Notes: generated by a model not told the origin, from the sequence alone. 64,000 nt of DNA from Reinekea sp. G2M2-21 (GCF_015687175.1 NZ_JADPQG010000002.1:620001-684000); one strand, 5' to 3'. Shown: positions 44,139-53,878, numbered from the stretch's first letter. Numbers and translations: made by a program.

Positions 44139-46832
44139 ATGACACGTTTTTTAGGCCACAGCCTGGTTTGGCTGCTGTGTGTAGCAGCATACGCAAATGC
44201 CGAAACCGGCACATGGATGGCGATTGACCAACCACTCTACCGGTTGATTTATCCGGCGGATATTCAGAGTGAAGCAGAACGGGTCGCTCGAAAGCTGGAT
44301 CTGTACCTGGATCAGCATCAACAGGAAATGCCGCTTAAACAGCCGCTGCGTAAAATCCCCATCGTGTTGTACAGTCAATCGCACACGGCAAACGGCAACG
44401 TTGGTTTATTGCCGTATCGATCCCGTTGGTATAACAAGCCGGAACCCTTTGCGAGGCTGGAATGGTTCGATGCGCTGGCGGTGCACGAAGGCCGACACAT
44501 TGTGCAGTTTAATCAGGCGTACGATAACGGTGTTGGTCAGGTGCTCAGTGTGCTGTTCGGCGAAGGTGGAACCGCTGGTTTCGCACTGCTGTTTGTCCCT
44601 ACATGGTATCTCGAAGGCGACGCGGTGGTGGCTGAAACCACTATGACCGATGGCGGCCGGGGGCGTGTGGCGGCATTTGACCTGTGGTTCCGTACGTCGG
44701 TATTAAGTGATCAGGATCGCAGTTACGATCAAGCAATGCTCGGTACCGGTTTCGATGACGTTCCTTATTTAAGCCCTTACGTCTTGGGTTACTTTCTGAC
44801 CTCGTATCTGCGTACTGAATACGATCCGCTGATTTTTGATCAGGTGGTGAATCAATTAACTGATCTCGACAGTTTCAACTTCGACGCCAGCATCAGGAAG
44901 CAAACCGGTAAAGATCTGAACCAACATTATCAGGACATGATTGCGCAGCTGAAGGCTCGTTGGCAGCAACAGCAAAATCAACTTAACCTGAGCGATGTTT
45001 CCCCATTGAGCTCGTTTTATGGCGACCATTGGCAAAGTCTGTACCCGGTGTTTGCGCGAGACAATGAAGTGATCGCCGTTCGTGTGGACGTGGAACAGGG
45101 CAACAAACTGGTGTCCATCCACGACGGGCATCCGCATGAAATCACCGATGTCCCCGCGACAGTGGCCAGCGCCTTTTACAGCGGCTCCAAAACACAGGGG
45201 CTCACCAGTGACGGACACAAAACCTGCTGGGTAGCCGATCTGGTACATCCCACCAAACCGTTTCAGGAAAGCGGCGACCTGTTTTGTTATACCGTTGATC
45301 AAGGTTTGCAACGGTTAACCTCGGCAGACAAACTCACAGAAGTTGAACTTCATGGCGATGGCTTTATTGCGCATCGTTTTAGCGCGCAGCGCGACAGTGA
45401 GCTCGTTTGGTTTGATAGCACAGGGTACGAGCAAAAATCGTTGCCCTTGCCCAAGCACAGCATCGCGTATGATATACGGATAGACCAATACGGTACTGTG
45501 TTTATGTTGAGTAACAGTGAGGCCGACGGCATCTACAAACTCAGTGCAGACGGTAACCATATCGTGCAACTGAGAACGCCAGATGACGAAACGCTGCGGT
45601 CACCATTACTGACGGAGCATTGGCTGCTGTACACCTCGGACAGAACCGGTATTGACCAGATCATGGCCATGTCGCTGAGCGATGGATTGGTCTACCAGAT
45701 CAGCGCGCGACCGTATGGCAGTTATTATTTAAGTTGGGATGCGTCCGCTCAGGCATTGGTGTTTGCCGACTACACCGCACAGGGTCAGCAACTGGTCAGC
45801 TTGGGTTTTGAAGACCCGATTACACCGCCGCCATCTTGGCTGCCGCAGAATAGTGTGCCGCGCACAACGCCGGTGGCGACACCGTTAATTGGTCTCAGCT
45901 CGCCGCCTATTCTCGCGGCAACTACCTATAGCCCTGAACCTTACAAACCATTGCAGGCATTGTGGAACCCACATACTTGGGGTGCGCTATACGATGGCAC
46001 GCAGTTAAGTGGTTACCTGTATTCCAATGATGTGATGGAAAAATTGTCGTTGTCGTTAAGTGCGGGGTACCACTTAGATGCTAACGATTGGTTTGGCTCA
46101 ACCACTGCAAACTATCGATTGGACTCAGGTCCGTTTCTTAATGCAATGCTGGCACGTAGCATCACCGACGAGCTGAACAGTGACTTGGCCATGGGGTTAA
46201 GTGTGTCACAGCCGGTGGTGACGCAACGCGGCGCCTTTACCCAATTGCTGCTTGGCGAAACCGGCGTAAAGCGCGACCTGAACACGGACCCGGCCGCGTT
46301 TATACAACTCGATTATCAGCTCAGTAAAGACCGAGCCTTTCAAAGCATAAGCACACCGTTCGGTTTTCATCAGGGGTTAGAATTGAATTTGACTGCAGAT
46401 CTGGATGTGAATGCCTTGCTGATCAGTGACCTGGCTGTCCAGGGTTTATCGAACCGCCAGGCATTGCTGTTTAACCACCAGTGGCAATGGTTGGACAACG
46501 GTGAAAGCCTCATGGAGGCATCACCGGTGCTACCGACGCTGACCAACACCGGGTTGACTTCGCGCACACGCGCCGACTATCGGGTGAACCTGGGGCCTAT
46601 GGGGTGGTCTTTTGGGTCACCGCTGTATTGGCGAAACACGGAACTATCACTAACCGGAGAAACGCAACTCGCTGATGCACAGTGGCAGAGTGCGCTGGGT
46701 GTTACCGTACAGCCGTCGTTCAATGTTTTGCGTAACAGCAATCTGATCGTGAATCCGTCCTTATCTCTGTACTATTTGCCCGACACAGACACGACGACGA
46801 TCAAGTTTGGGATACGTCTGGCCGACTTTTAA
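44139..46832 (+). CDS. Metallopeptidase, beta-propeller and outer-membrane barrel protein
   Basis: An 897-residue exported protein with a signal peptide ending in AYANA. Around residue 115 is ALAVHEGRHIVQFNQ, an HExxH zinc motif, and WYLEGDAVVAETTM about 40 residues later may give the third ligand, as in peptidase MA-like gluzincins. Residues about 300-580 hold TolB/WD40-like strands (SxDGxKxxW). The last 270 residues alternate amphipathic strands and end in GIRLADF, an outer-membrane-barrel end. The ATG at 44139 follows AAGGA. NatA and NatB follow after 31 bases. A surface-displayed protease is a reasonable guess; substrate unknown. Confidence 0.72.
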   Translation: MTRFLGHSLVWLLCVAAYANAETGTWMAIDQPLYRLIYPADIQSEAERVARKLDLYLDQHQQEMPLKQPLRKIPIVLYSQSHTANGNVGLLPYRSRWYNKPEPFARLEWFDALAVHEGRHIVQFNQAYDNGVGQVLSVLFGEGGTAGFALLFVPTWYLEGDAVVAETTMTDGGRGRVAAFDLWFRTSVLSDQDRSYDQAMLGTGFDDVPYLSPYVLGYFLTSYLRTEYDPLIFDQVVNQLTDLDSFNFDASIRKQTGKDLNQHYQDMIAQLKARWQQQQNQLNLSDVSPLSSFYGDHWQSLYPVFARDNEVIAVRVDVEQGNKLVSIHDGHPHEITDVPATVASAFYSGSKTQGLTSDGHKTCWVADLVHPTKPFQESGDLFCYTVDQGLQRLTSADKLTEVELHGDGFIAHRFSAQRDSELVWFDSTGYEQKSLPLPKHSIAYDIRIDQYGTVFMLSNSEADGIYKLSADGNHIVQLRTPDDETLRSPLLTEHWLLYTSDRTGIDQIMAMSLSDGLVYQISARPYGSYYLSWDASAQALVFADYTAQGQQLVSLGFEDPITPPPSWLPQNSVPRTTPVATPLIGLSSPPILAATTYSPEPYKPLQALWNPHTWGALYDGTQLSGYLYSNDVMEKLSLSLSAGYHLDANDWFGSTTANYRLDSGPFLNAMLARSITDELNSDLAMGLSVSQPVVTQRGAFTQLLLGETGVKRDLNTDPAAFIQLDYQLSKDRAFQSISTPFGFHQGLELNLTADLDVNALLISDLAVQGLSNRQALLFNHQWQWLDNGESLMEASPVLPTLTNTGLTSRTRADYRVNLGPMGWSFGSPLYWRNTELSLTGETQLADAQWQSALGVTVQPSFNVLRNSNLIVNPSLSLYYLPDTDTTTIKFGIRLADF

Positions 46833-46863
46833 TGGATTCCGAAAACCTTATGGAGAATGACCG

Positions 46864-47625
46864 GTGATCACCGTCAAGCAGGTCAAAAAGTCATTTGCAC
46901 TGGCCAAAAAAGACGCTAAAAAAGCAAACGCAACACAGGTGTTGGCGGTGCAAGATGTGAGTTTCTCATGCCAACCGGGCGAGGTGCTGGCACTGCTGGG
47001 CAGTAATGGTGCCGGTAAAACCACGGCGCTGCGGCTATTGTCTACCGCGTTGGAACCCGACGCGGGGGAAATCTGGATTAACGACATTCCCGTGCATCAG
47101 TACCCGCGTCGTGCACGACAGTGTATTGGTTTTATTTCTAACGGTACGCCGCTGTACCGCCGGTTGACGGTGCGTGAAAATCTGGCGTTCTTTGGTGCCC
47201 TTTACCAGCTTGAAGGGGCTGCGTTAACGCAGCGAATTGAACAGCTGGCCGTGGAGTTAAAATTTGCCCACTATCTCGACCAAAAAGTGGATCAACTCTC
47301 AACCGGCATGACGCAAAAAGCCTCGATTGCCCGCAGCATTATGCACGATCCTGAATTGCTGATACTGGACGAGCCGACAACCGGCTTGGATGTGGAAGCC
47401 GCGCAACACATTTTAAATTTTATTGGTAAACAGAAAGCCGCAGGCAAAGCCGTCGTTTTTTCTACTCACCATATGAATGAAGTAGAGCTGCTGGCCGACC
47501 ATCTTTGCCTCATCGATCAAGGCCGTAACTGCTTTAATGGTTCCGTAACCGACGCCAAACAACAGACCGGCCACAGCAACATGACGCAAACGTTCTTAGC
47601 GCTGATTGGCAAGGAGCTCCTGTGA
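46864..47625 (+). CDS. natA: ABC transporter ATP-binding subunit, NatA type
   Basis: A 253-residue ABC ATPase. Walker A is LGSNGAGKTTALRLL near 42, the signature is LSTGMTQKASIARSI near 140, Walker B is LLILDEPTTGLD near 160, and the switch His is in VVFSTHHM. The small size and pairing with an ABC-2 permease of NatB type point to an exporter (sodium, drug or peptide). It overlaps natB by four bases. Confidence 0.88.
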   Translation: MITVKQVKKSFALAKKDAKKANATQVLAVQDVSFSCQPGEVLALLGSNGAGKTTALRLLSTALEPDAGEIWINDIPVHQYPRRARQCIGFISNGTPLYRRLTVRENLAFFGALYQLEGAALTQRIEQLAVELKFAHYLDQKVDQLSTGMTQKASIARSIMHDPELLILDEPTTGLDVEAAQHILNFIGKQKAAGKAVVFSTHHMNEVELLADHLCLIDQGRNCFNGSVTDAKQQTGHSNMTQTFLALIGKELL

Positions 47626-48803
47626 TCGGTACCCTATTTTTCAAAGAACTCCGCGAAATGCTGCGAGACCGAAAGCATCTGCTGGTGACCATATTGTTGC
47701 CGATTCTTGTAACCCCGTTGATGATGTTTGGTGTCGGAGCGCTGCAGGCCAGCGCCCAACAGGAGCGTGATCAGGAAGTCCTGCGTTACACACTGATCGA
47801 AAATATTACTTTGCCGGGTTTGCGCGACCAGCTTGCGGAAAATCCGCGATTGGACGAGGTGGCTCTGGAAACCATCGGCAACACGCAAGAGGCCATCACC
47901 CAGGGCGAATTGGATTTCGCGATTCAGATTTCTCGCGATAATGACCAATACCAGGTGGACGTTGATTACAAAGACACGGCCATCGGGCAATCGAAACTGG
48001 CACGCATTCGTGCCATTCTCGACACGCTGGCGGACGACATCATCGCTGACCGATTGAATCACATTGGCGTTGAACAGAACAAGGTAGACGCCTTCTTAGC
48101 GCCGATTGTGCTGCGGGATAACAACCTTGCTTCCCGACAGGAGAACATCGGACAGGCGCTGGGTAGCTTTCTGCCTTTTTTGATTGTGATCTGGATGATC
48201 AGCAGCGCTATCGCGATTTCGTCCGATCTGGTGGCCGGTGAAAAAGAACGCGGCACATTAGAAACCCTGATCATCAGCCCGGTTCCATTGATGGATATGG
48301 TGGTTGGAAAGTGGCTTGTGATTACGCTGGCCGCCTGGTTTGCGGGCATGCTGACGTTAGTCAGCTTATGGGGTGCAACTGCCGTCATCGGCCTGGTTAT
48401 CAACAACAGTGACTTTAATGAACTGCTGTCTGTGTTTTCATTCCTGACAGTCATGGTGGCTGCCGTCGTCATGGCACCCACCGCCGGATTTGTATCCGCC
48501 GTGTTCTTTGTCAGTGCCAGTTTTGCTCAAAGCTTCAAAGAAGCACAAAGCTACGCCAGTGGTTTGATGCTGTTGTTTTTCATTCCTATGTTCGCCACGA
48601 TCAGTGGTGCACTGGAGCTGAGTGGCCCAACATCACTGGTACCGATCATGAACACCAGCCTGGCGTTCACCGAGTTACTCAAAGGAACTTTGGCATTCGG
48701 CTACGTTATTCCCATCGTGGTATCAAACGCCTTGGTCATCTTTGCTGTGCTGGTGGGCGCCGTTGCCTTGTATCGTTCTGAGCGAGTGTTAGCCAGGCAG
48801 TGA
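47622..48803 (+). CDS. natB: ABC-2 type permease, NatB type
   Basis: A 393-residue membrane subunit. One hydrophobic segment near residue 20-45 is followed by a long extracytoplasmic loop to about 180, then five or six membrane helices. SDLVAGEKERGTLETLIISPVP near 210 is the typical ABC-2 cytoplasmic coupling motif. It forms an exporter with the NatA-type ATPase upstream. The substrate is not identifiable from sequence; the link to the peptidase gene ahead suggests a shared job. Confidence 0.87.
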   Translation: MIGTLFFKELREMLRDRKHLLVTILLPILVTPLMMFGVGALQASAQQERDQEVLRYTLIENITLPGLRDQLAENPRLDEVALETIGNTQEAITQGELDFAIQISRDNDQYQVDVDYKDTAIGQSKLARIRAILDTLADDIIADRLNHIGVEQNKVDAFLAPIVLRDNNLASRQENIGQALGSFLPFLIVIWMISSAIAISSDLVAGEKERGTLETLIISPVPLMDMVVGKWLVITLAAWFAGMLTLVSLWGATAVIGLVINNSDFNELLSVFSFLTVMVAAVVMAPTAGFVSAVFFVSASFAQSFKEAQSYASGLMLLFFIPMFATISGALELSGPTSLVPIMNTSLAFTELLKGTLAFGYVIPIVVSNALVIFAVLVGAVALYRSERVLARQ

Positions 48804-48909
48804 TTTTTGTGCAGGCTTAACCGGGTGGGTCGGCTGTTTCTTTTTTTAAACGATTGCCGCGCAAACCACCATTGGCCAATTTATTGAATGTGATATATAG
48901 GAGGCGTGA

Positions 48910-49821
48910 ATGGCGCTCGACAACTCGGCATGGCTGGAGCTATCCAAAGAGCAGATCCAGGCACGAAAACAAGAATGGCAATGTATCAAAAAGTCACTAA
49001 AAGAAACGGAACTTTTGTTTCGTGGCAAGCCTTATTTAAGCGTACACAAGAAGCTCTTTATGACGGGAGCAATACCTGAAGGAATTGAACAACAAATCCA
49101 AAAAGGCAGGCCTGAAGGAGAGGAGAATTTTGGTCATGCCTTTGTCTTCTATTATCTTTGGTATCATCCATCAACAGACCCTAAAGTGTTAAACGATTTA
49201 TTATTTGAAATACAATGGAGTGGAATTGGTGATGCTGTTGCTAAAAGCCCGTTAAACCAAAATATCGCAAACCCAGCCCGGTTGTGTCCGGATTACGGCT
49301 ACCTTGGGCCAAAGGCCGAACTGCTAACCTATCTGTTCAATCGTGTTTTGTGGCCCAACAAGTTCATTCGCGGAGGGGTAGAGTATGAATTTAGGGCGCA
49401 CCCCAAGGCGGTAATGCTGGCAGTGTCATTCCTGGGTAAACAAATTGGTTTTAAAAAGTATGCGGGCTACTCCTTTAGCAACTTTGCTGCCATGTTCTCG
49501 TGCCCGCGCTTTGTCAGTGAGGCTTATCTGTATCGGCTCGCCAATGCCGGAGACCCTGAAATTAACCGTGATGGTCATTTGAAAGCAGGATACACAGCAG
49601 CGCTCGAATTTTATAAAACAAGAAACGAATATACGAAGATCAAGGCTAATCGATTCATTCGCTATAGGATGCTCGAAGGGTGGTTGAATAAAACCTATGC
49701 ACCAGAATTATTGGCGTTTATCGATAATATCGCCAGTGAAATCGGCTACGAACCGGCATGGGAGGCTTTGGCGGCTGAGTACGATGATCAGTTTGTTGTG
49801 CCAACATTTGATATCGATTAA
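48910..49821 (+). CDS. Hypothetical protein (303 aa)
   Basis: A 303-residue protein that I do not recognise. It is rich in aromatic and charged residues, has no signal peptide, and has a central stretch LCPDYGYLGPKAELLTYLFNRVLWPNKFIRGGVEYEFRAHPKAVM. A strong AGGAGG precedes the ATG. Its end overlaps the convergent signal peptidase-like gene by four bases. It begins the AT-richer accessory stretch that ends with IS30 remnants, so transfer from elsewhere is likely. Confidence 0.7.
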   Translation: MALDNSAWLELSKEQIQARKQEWQCIKKSLKETELLFRGKPYLSVHKKLFMTGAIPEGIEQQIQKGRPEGEENFGHAFVFYYLWYHPSTDPKVLNDLLFEIQWSGIGDAVAKSPLNQNIANPARLCPDYGYLGPKAELLTYLFNRVLWPNKFIRGGVEYEFRAHPKAVMLAVSFLGKQIGFKKYAGYSFSNFAAMFSCPRFVSEAYLYRLANAGDPEINRDGHLKAGYTAALEFYKTRNEYTKIKANRFIRYRMLEGWLNKTYAPELLAFIDNIASEIGYEPAWEALAAEYDDQFVVPTFDID

Positions 49822-50456
49822 TTGACAGGTTTAAAGACGCGATTCAGTTGTTTAATGTTTATGGCAATAAAGCTTGCTTGGCCAATAAATTGTGTTGTCG
49901 AGAGATAGCCGAAATATCGACTGTCCCAAGATTGCCGTCTATTGTCACCCTCAACCCAAATTCCATGCATATCAACTCGTTGCACCCGTTTCACCGCGTT
50001 ACCAGCAGGAGTGACGAATACCCAGATTTCTTGGGTATCGGGAAGTCGGCTATTTAAGTGCACTACGATTAAATCGCCTGGTATTAACGTGGGTGCCATT
50101 GAGTCGCTCGGAACAATGAATAAATCCACTTTTAGTAACGCTTGTCGAAAAGAATAGATTCCGCCAGCGACTGCAAAAGAAAAGATTAGGAATAAGCCAA
50201 ACGTTGGTAGGGGCATTTTGTCGGGCAGGCCTAAAGTGTTGCGGCAAAAGTAAATAGTACTGGTACCAATAGCCGACATGAAAAGCCACCAGGCTAACCA
50301 ATATGTCGATTCAAAAAAGTACGGTGTTCTGGAAAAGCAGATAAACAACAGTGTGGCTGCGACCGAATAAATAATTGCGATTTTCAATTTTCCTAAAGCG
50401 GCGAAACCTGCACCAGGAATAAGGAGTTGCAATATTAATATGACTGCTATATTCAT
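49818..50456 (-). CDS. Signal peptidase I paralogue with extra N-terminal membrane helices
   Basis: A 212-residue membrane protein of the S26 family. About four hydrophobic segments (1-105) replace the usual one or two. The catalytic Ser is in VPSDSMAPTLIPGDLIVV near residue 118, the catalytic Lys in GNAVKRVQRV near 153, and GDNRRQSWDSRYFG near 172 is box E. All key residues are present. It is not next to lepA or rnc, so it is not the housekeeping LepB locus but an accessory enzyme. Such paralogues process pseudopilins or exported peptides. Confidence 0.82.
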   Translation of the reverse strand: MNIAVILILQLLIPGAGFAALGKLKIAIIYSVAATLLFICFSRTPYFFESTYWLAWWLFMSAIGTSTIYFCRNTLGLPDKMPLPTFGLFLIFSFAVAGGIYSFRQALLKVDLFIVPSDSMAPTLIPGDLIVVHLNSRLPDTQEIWVFVTPAGNAVKRVQRVDMHGIWVEGDNRRQSWDSRYFGYLSTTQFIGQASFIAINIKQLNRVFKPVN

Positions 50457-50503
50457 TGAAATAAGGTATCTCTATTAACCACTCTATAATGGGAGACAGT
50501 GTA

Positions 50504-50872
50504 ATGGAAAAATCCAAGCACGGCGTTATTGAAAGCGCACAATCCATGTTGAATGCACTGGAAAATATTGAAAACATAGGGTTTGCTAACTTTCTAAAGG
50601 ACTTCATGCACAAAGGTGACCTTAAAGCGATGGGGTGTATTGACGCGGTGGTTGAAAAGAACTTCATGGATGAGTTTGACGTGCTTGTGACTGCGCTGAA
50701 AAAAATCACTTTGGAAGATATTCAAGAATATAGACGAGATGGTGTGTATGGCATCCGTTTGGGTGAATTTTCCCGACTTGAATTTTGGTACAGTAAGAAA
50801 GAATGTAAATTTCGTTTCCGTGGTTTGATGAGTAATTTTCTATCATCATACGTACATTATTATCTGGGGTAG
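50504..50872 (+). CDS. Small hypothetical protein
   Basis: A 122-residue protein without signal peptide or membrane segment. The second half (EYRRDGVYGIRLGEFSRLEFWYSKKECKFRFRGLMS) resembles in style the beta-rich ends of small toxin or phage proteins, but I cannot assign it. The start at 50504 has GGGAGA at good distance; an in-frame ATG lies five codons earlier without one. A 16-base piece of the gene (50726-50741) recurs at 51069-51084. Confidence 0.55.
   Translation: MEKSKHGVIESAQSMLNALENIENIGFANFLKDFMHKGDLKAMGCIDAVVEKNFMDEFDVLVTALKKITLEDIQEYRRDGVYGIRLGEFSRLEFWYSKKECKFRFRGLMSNFLSSYVHYYLG
50726..50741 (+). repeat. Short direct repeat, first copy (second at 51069-51084)
   Basis: GAATATAGACGAGATG occurs here inside a gene and again at 51069-51084, in the same orientation 343 bases on. 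In both places it can read EYRRD. It suggests a duplicated gene end or a recombination scar. Confidence 0.55.
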
Positions 50873-51174
50873 TCAGAAATAACGTGCAGCAATAACTCCT
50901 TTGTCACACCTTCGTCGTAAGTCAACTGAACGAATTATTGTTTTCTTTTCTTATTGCAGGAACTCGAACCAGTTTGGGTTGTGTGGCTTTGCCGCCACTT
51001 GTCTCATTTTAGTCTTTCTGACTGAACGTTTTGATAAATACGGGAAAGCACTTTGAGGGTTGCTAAAGGAATATAGACGAGATGATCCAATGGAAGTGTC
51101 AGATGGTGCTGTTAATACAGTCAACGAGAGCGACTTTATAGGTAAAATTGAAATAGAAATTTTAGGAGAATCTG
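50873..51174. other. Intergenic region with possible gene remnant
   Basis: About 300 bases. The first 180 show nothing. From about 51060 a frame reads KEYRRDDPMEVSDGAVNTVN and on to GESDDGL, stopping at about 51188 inside the next gene start; a start at the ATG at 51090 would give a 32-residue peptide. It repeats 16 bases of the preceding gene, so it is more likely a remnant of a related gene end than a functional gene. Confidence 0.4.
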
Positions 51175-52314
51175 ATGATGGGCTATAGGATTTTTGTTCT
51201 GAGCTTGTTGTATTGTACTGCAGTGGCTAGTGACTTCGGTCCTATTCAAACAAATTGGACATTGAATGAGAAAACAAACGTTGCTTATGTTTCAGGAAGT
51301 AGAATAAATCCATTCGATTATGATTTTAGTGCCCGAGGAATTCAGGTGTTGGATTTTCTGAATAAGGAAATTAGATCGATTGCGGGACCATTTGAAAATG
51401 CAGCTTATACGGATCTGAATTTAAATATCAGAAACGAATTATTGGCGCTCCGAATAGCTGATTTAGATTATAATGATATGGCAGCACTTTATGCAGTCAA
51501 CACAGAAACAGAGGAATTCATTGAAATATACCTTTCAAATCGTGAATTCGTTGCAAACTATGTCTGGAGTCCGGATGGGAATAACATAGCTTTTATTATT
51601 GCAGAAGGCTTTGATGCAATTGATGATAAAAGTAGGTATGAAGCACCGTATCGAGCTAAAGGCGTGGGTATCTACTCGGTTGGCAATAGTGATGTGAAAA
51701 TATTTGATGTACCAGCGTATTCTTTGTATTGGGCAGCTCATGATAACAACCTCTATATTGATAGAAAGCCTTTTCGTGAAAATGACATAGTTACTCTTGA
51801 TATTGGTAGTGGGGATGTAAATCCAACAATCTATAAAGACCTTTTTATTTCTCCATCGGGAGATTACTATTTTCTGACAGTAGAAGAGGGGACTGACACT
51901 GTTATCTACTCCAAGGATAACGTATATCAAGCAACACTTATGCGTAAGGACGGATACTCTTTCCGGAATGCGAGATGGCTTGATGGTGATTTATTAAGTT
52001 TCGGTGGATTATCTAGTACCTATTCTCTATACGATGTTAGAGCTAAAGCTGTCGTTTATCATGATGATGACCGCACAATAACAAGTAATGGAGGTAAAAG
52101 GATGATTGAATTGCCCGGTTATCGGCCAATTGCTTTTGGTAAGAGGAATTTAGTTATAGTATCCGAAATTGGTTTTTTACTGGTAGACAGCGAAAGTCTT
52201 GAAGTTAAAGAAAACTTAGAGAATACATTATTTAAGCATGAAGGTTTCTGTGCTAGTTTTACCAAGATTTCTTGTACTGTAAAAAAGTGGGCTCAAAGAA
52301 ACGAGCGGAACTAA
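51175..52314 (+). CDS. Secreted beta-propeller-like protein
   Basis: A 379-residue exported protein with signal peptide (YRIFVLSLLYCTAVAS). The mature part has repeated strand patterns of TolB/S9-propeller type (NYVWSPDGNNIAFII near 140), with no peptidase domain after them. The start follows AGGAGA. Codon choice is strongly AT-rich, unlike the core genes. The end lies against transposase debris, so it may have lost a C-terminal domain, although it ends with an ordinary stop. Confidence 0.62.
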   Translation: MMGYRIFVLSLLYCTAVASDFGPIQTNWTLNEKTNVAYVSGSRINPFDYDFSARGIQVLDFLNKEIRSIAGPFENAAYTDLNLNIRNELLALRIADLDYNDMAALYAVNTETEEFIEIYLSNREFVANYVWSPDGNNIAFIIAEGFDAIDDKSRYEAPYRAKGVGIYSVGNSDVKIFDVPAYSLYWAAHDNNLYIDRKPFRENDIVTLDIGSGDVNPTIYKDLFISPSGDYYFLTVEEGTDTVIYSKDNVYQATLMRKDGYSFRNARWLDGDLLSFGGLSSTYSLYDVRAKAVVYHDDDRTITSNGGKRMIELPGYRPIAFGKRNLVIVSEIGFLLVDSESLEVKENLENTLFKHEGFCASFTKISCTVKKWAQRNERN

Positions 52315-52389
52315 AATGGACAGGCAGTGCAACGAGTTCAATCGTCAGAAGACCGGAGGTGAAGAACTTCGGACTTAAATTGCCAGGCA

Positions 52390-52557
52390 CCTTAAGAGTT
52401 CCTTATGAGTCACGCGCGCTCAAGCCATTTGCAGGCAATTCCAGGTTATACATGCTCCAGGGTTGCCCCTTTAAGCTCGAAGACTATCTGGCATTGCGCG
52501 TTTGGACCGGGGGTATTGTAAGAGACGACAACCGTAAATCAATTGGACGGGCTTTCT
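52390..52557 (+). pseudogene. Remnant of a REP-associated tyrosine transposase (C-terminal part)
   Basis: The frame reads ALKPFAGNSRLYMLQGCPFKLEDYL and then WTGGIVRDDNRKSI. This matches the C-terminal pattern of IS200-like REP-associated transposases, which I know as PF.LEDYLELVDWTGR.IR.DKRG.I. The catalytic HUH part is missing and the frame stops soon after. It is a dead fragment. Confidence 0.55.
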
Positions 52558-53013
52558 AAGAGGTTTCTTCATATGTGGAATAGTCTGCTCGATGTTTTCT
52601 TGGGCTTCAGCGAATTACCCTGCATCGACAAAGACCGTTCCACAACTGTCAACGAGTTCGCCATTCACTGGGTACGCTGAAACAGCCTGTGCAGTCAGTT
52701 TCGACTATATTTCCCTTTTTCCTTTATCAACGGTGTTTTTGGCCAGGTGGAGGTATTCGTTTTGGGATAAGTGTGTTACTGATCAACCCCTATAAGATTA
52801 CCGGTCTAATTGAGGTATTTATCTGCCACATCAAATCCAATTAATTCAGAAACATCATCCAACAATCCCAAATAGTCTGGATGCGTAATTTTTAACTCAA
52901 AAGGAATTTTTATAAACTTAGGCGGTTTCAAATTTGAAGTGCAACTCAATAGCCGGATCTGAGAGTGAGTTAGGGTAACCTCGCCGCTTTTCGTTCCGGC
53001 CAGAACGAGAAGC
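52558..53013. other. Gap between transposase remnants
   Basis: About 455 bases with no supported gene. A minus-strand frame (52806-53015) reads a plausible C-terminus (YLGLLDDVSELIGFDVADKYLN) but starts at the IS30 remnant; it may be the end of a gene cut by the insertion. No IS30 terminal repeats could be defined. Confidence 0.35.
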
Positions 53014-53878
53014 ATGAATAGTAGCTACACTCAACTCACAGAAATCGAACGTTATCATATGTGGATTGGACTTTTACTGGGAAATACCCAGACCGAGTTC
53101 GCCCAATGCTTGGAAGTCCATAAATCGACGATTAGTCGAGAGATTAAACGAAACAGTGGGAAACCTAAGCAGGCACACAAACTGACTATAGAACGTCGAC
53201 AAACGAACAATGCCGCTAAACTGGATTATGACCTTTGGAAAGCCGTGGAACCCTTGATACGAAAGCATTTACCTCAATGTGTATAAAGATCAGCGCACGG
53301 AAAGATACCTTGTCAAACACTTGCGGTGTCAGAAGCAGCGGAAAAAGCGATATGGCAAGATTGATCGTCGGGGCCAGCTAAAAGATCAACGTTCCATAGA
53401 GGAGCGCCCATCCATTGTCGATGGTCGAGTTCGTATTGGTAACAGGGAAGTCGATACTGTGACCGGCCATCAAACAGGTGCTTGACTTTAGTCGCAAACC
53501 GAAAGAAAAAGTCGATATACATTGATCGTTCTGGCGAAGTATAAAAGCTCTGAGAGCGTTACGACGACCATCCTAAAGATGTTGAAGGGTCACCATGAGA
53601 AAAAGCAAACTATCACCTATGACAACGGAAAAAAATTTGCTGGTCATAAGGAGATAAAGGAACAGACTGGATCAACAGCGTATTTTGCTCATCCCTATCA
53701 TTCTTGGGAGCGTGGCCTTAATGAAAATACCAACGGACTGATACACAATACTTCCCAAAAGGGAGTGACTTTAATAAGCGAGCATCACGCTCAAATTAGA
53801 GCAGTGAAAAAAGCTCAACCAACGCTCAGGAAGATGCTTGGATTATGAGACACCAGAAAGCATCTACAAAGGGTTTTA
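53014..53878 (+). pseudogene. IS30-family transposase, disrupted
   Basis: Three frames together make a broken IS30 transposase. The HTH part starts MNSSYTQLTEIERYHMW and has VHKSTISREIKRNSG. The core part has HLRCQKQRKKRYGKIDRRGQ, then ERPSIVDGRVRIGNREVDTVTG, ERKSRYTLIVLAKY, ITYDNGKKFAGH with an Asp, and FAHPYHSWERGLNENTNGL with the Glu. Lesions: an internal deletion and frameshift near 53280, a small deletion giving stops near 53487, and a frameshift near 53840; the last residues CLDYETPESIYKGF end at 53878. Not functional. Confidence 0.88.

Noticed and set aside
52806-53015. Minus-strand frame of 69 codons with a plausible C-terminus
   Set aside because: Begins at the IS30 remnant and has no ribosome binding site or family; at most the end of a gene cut by the insertion.
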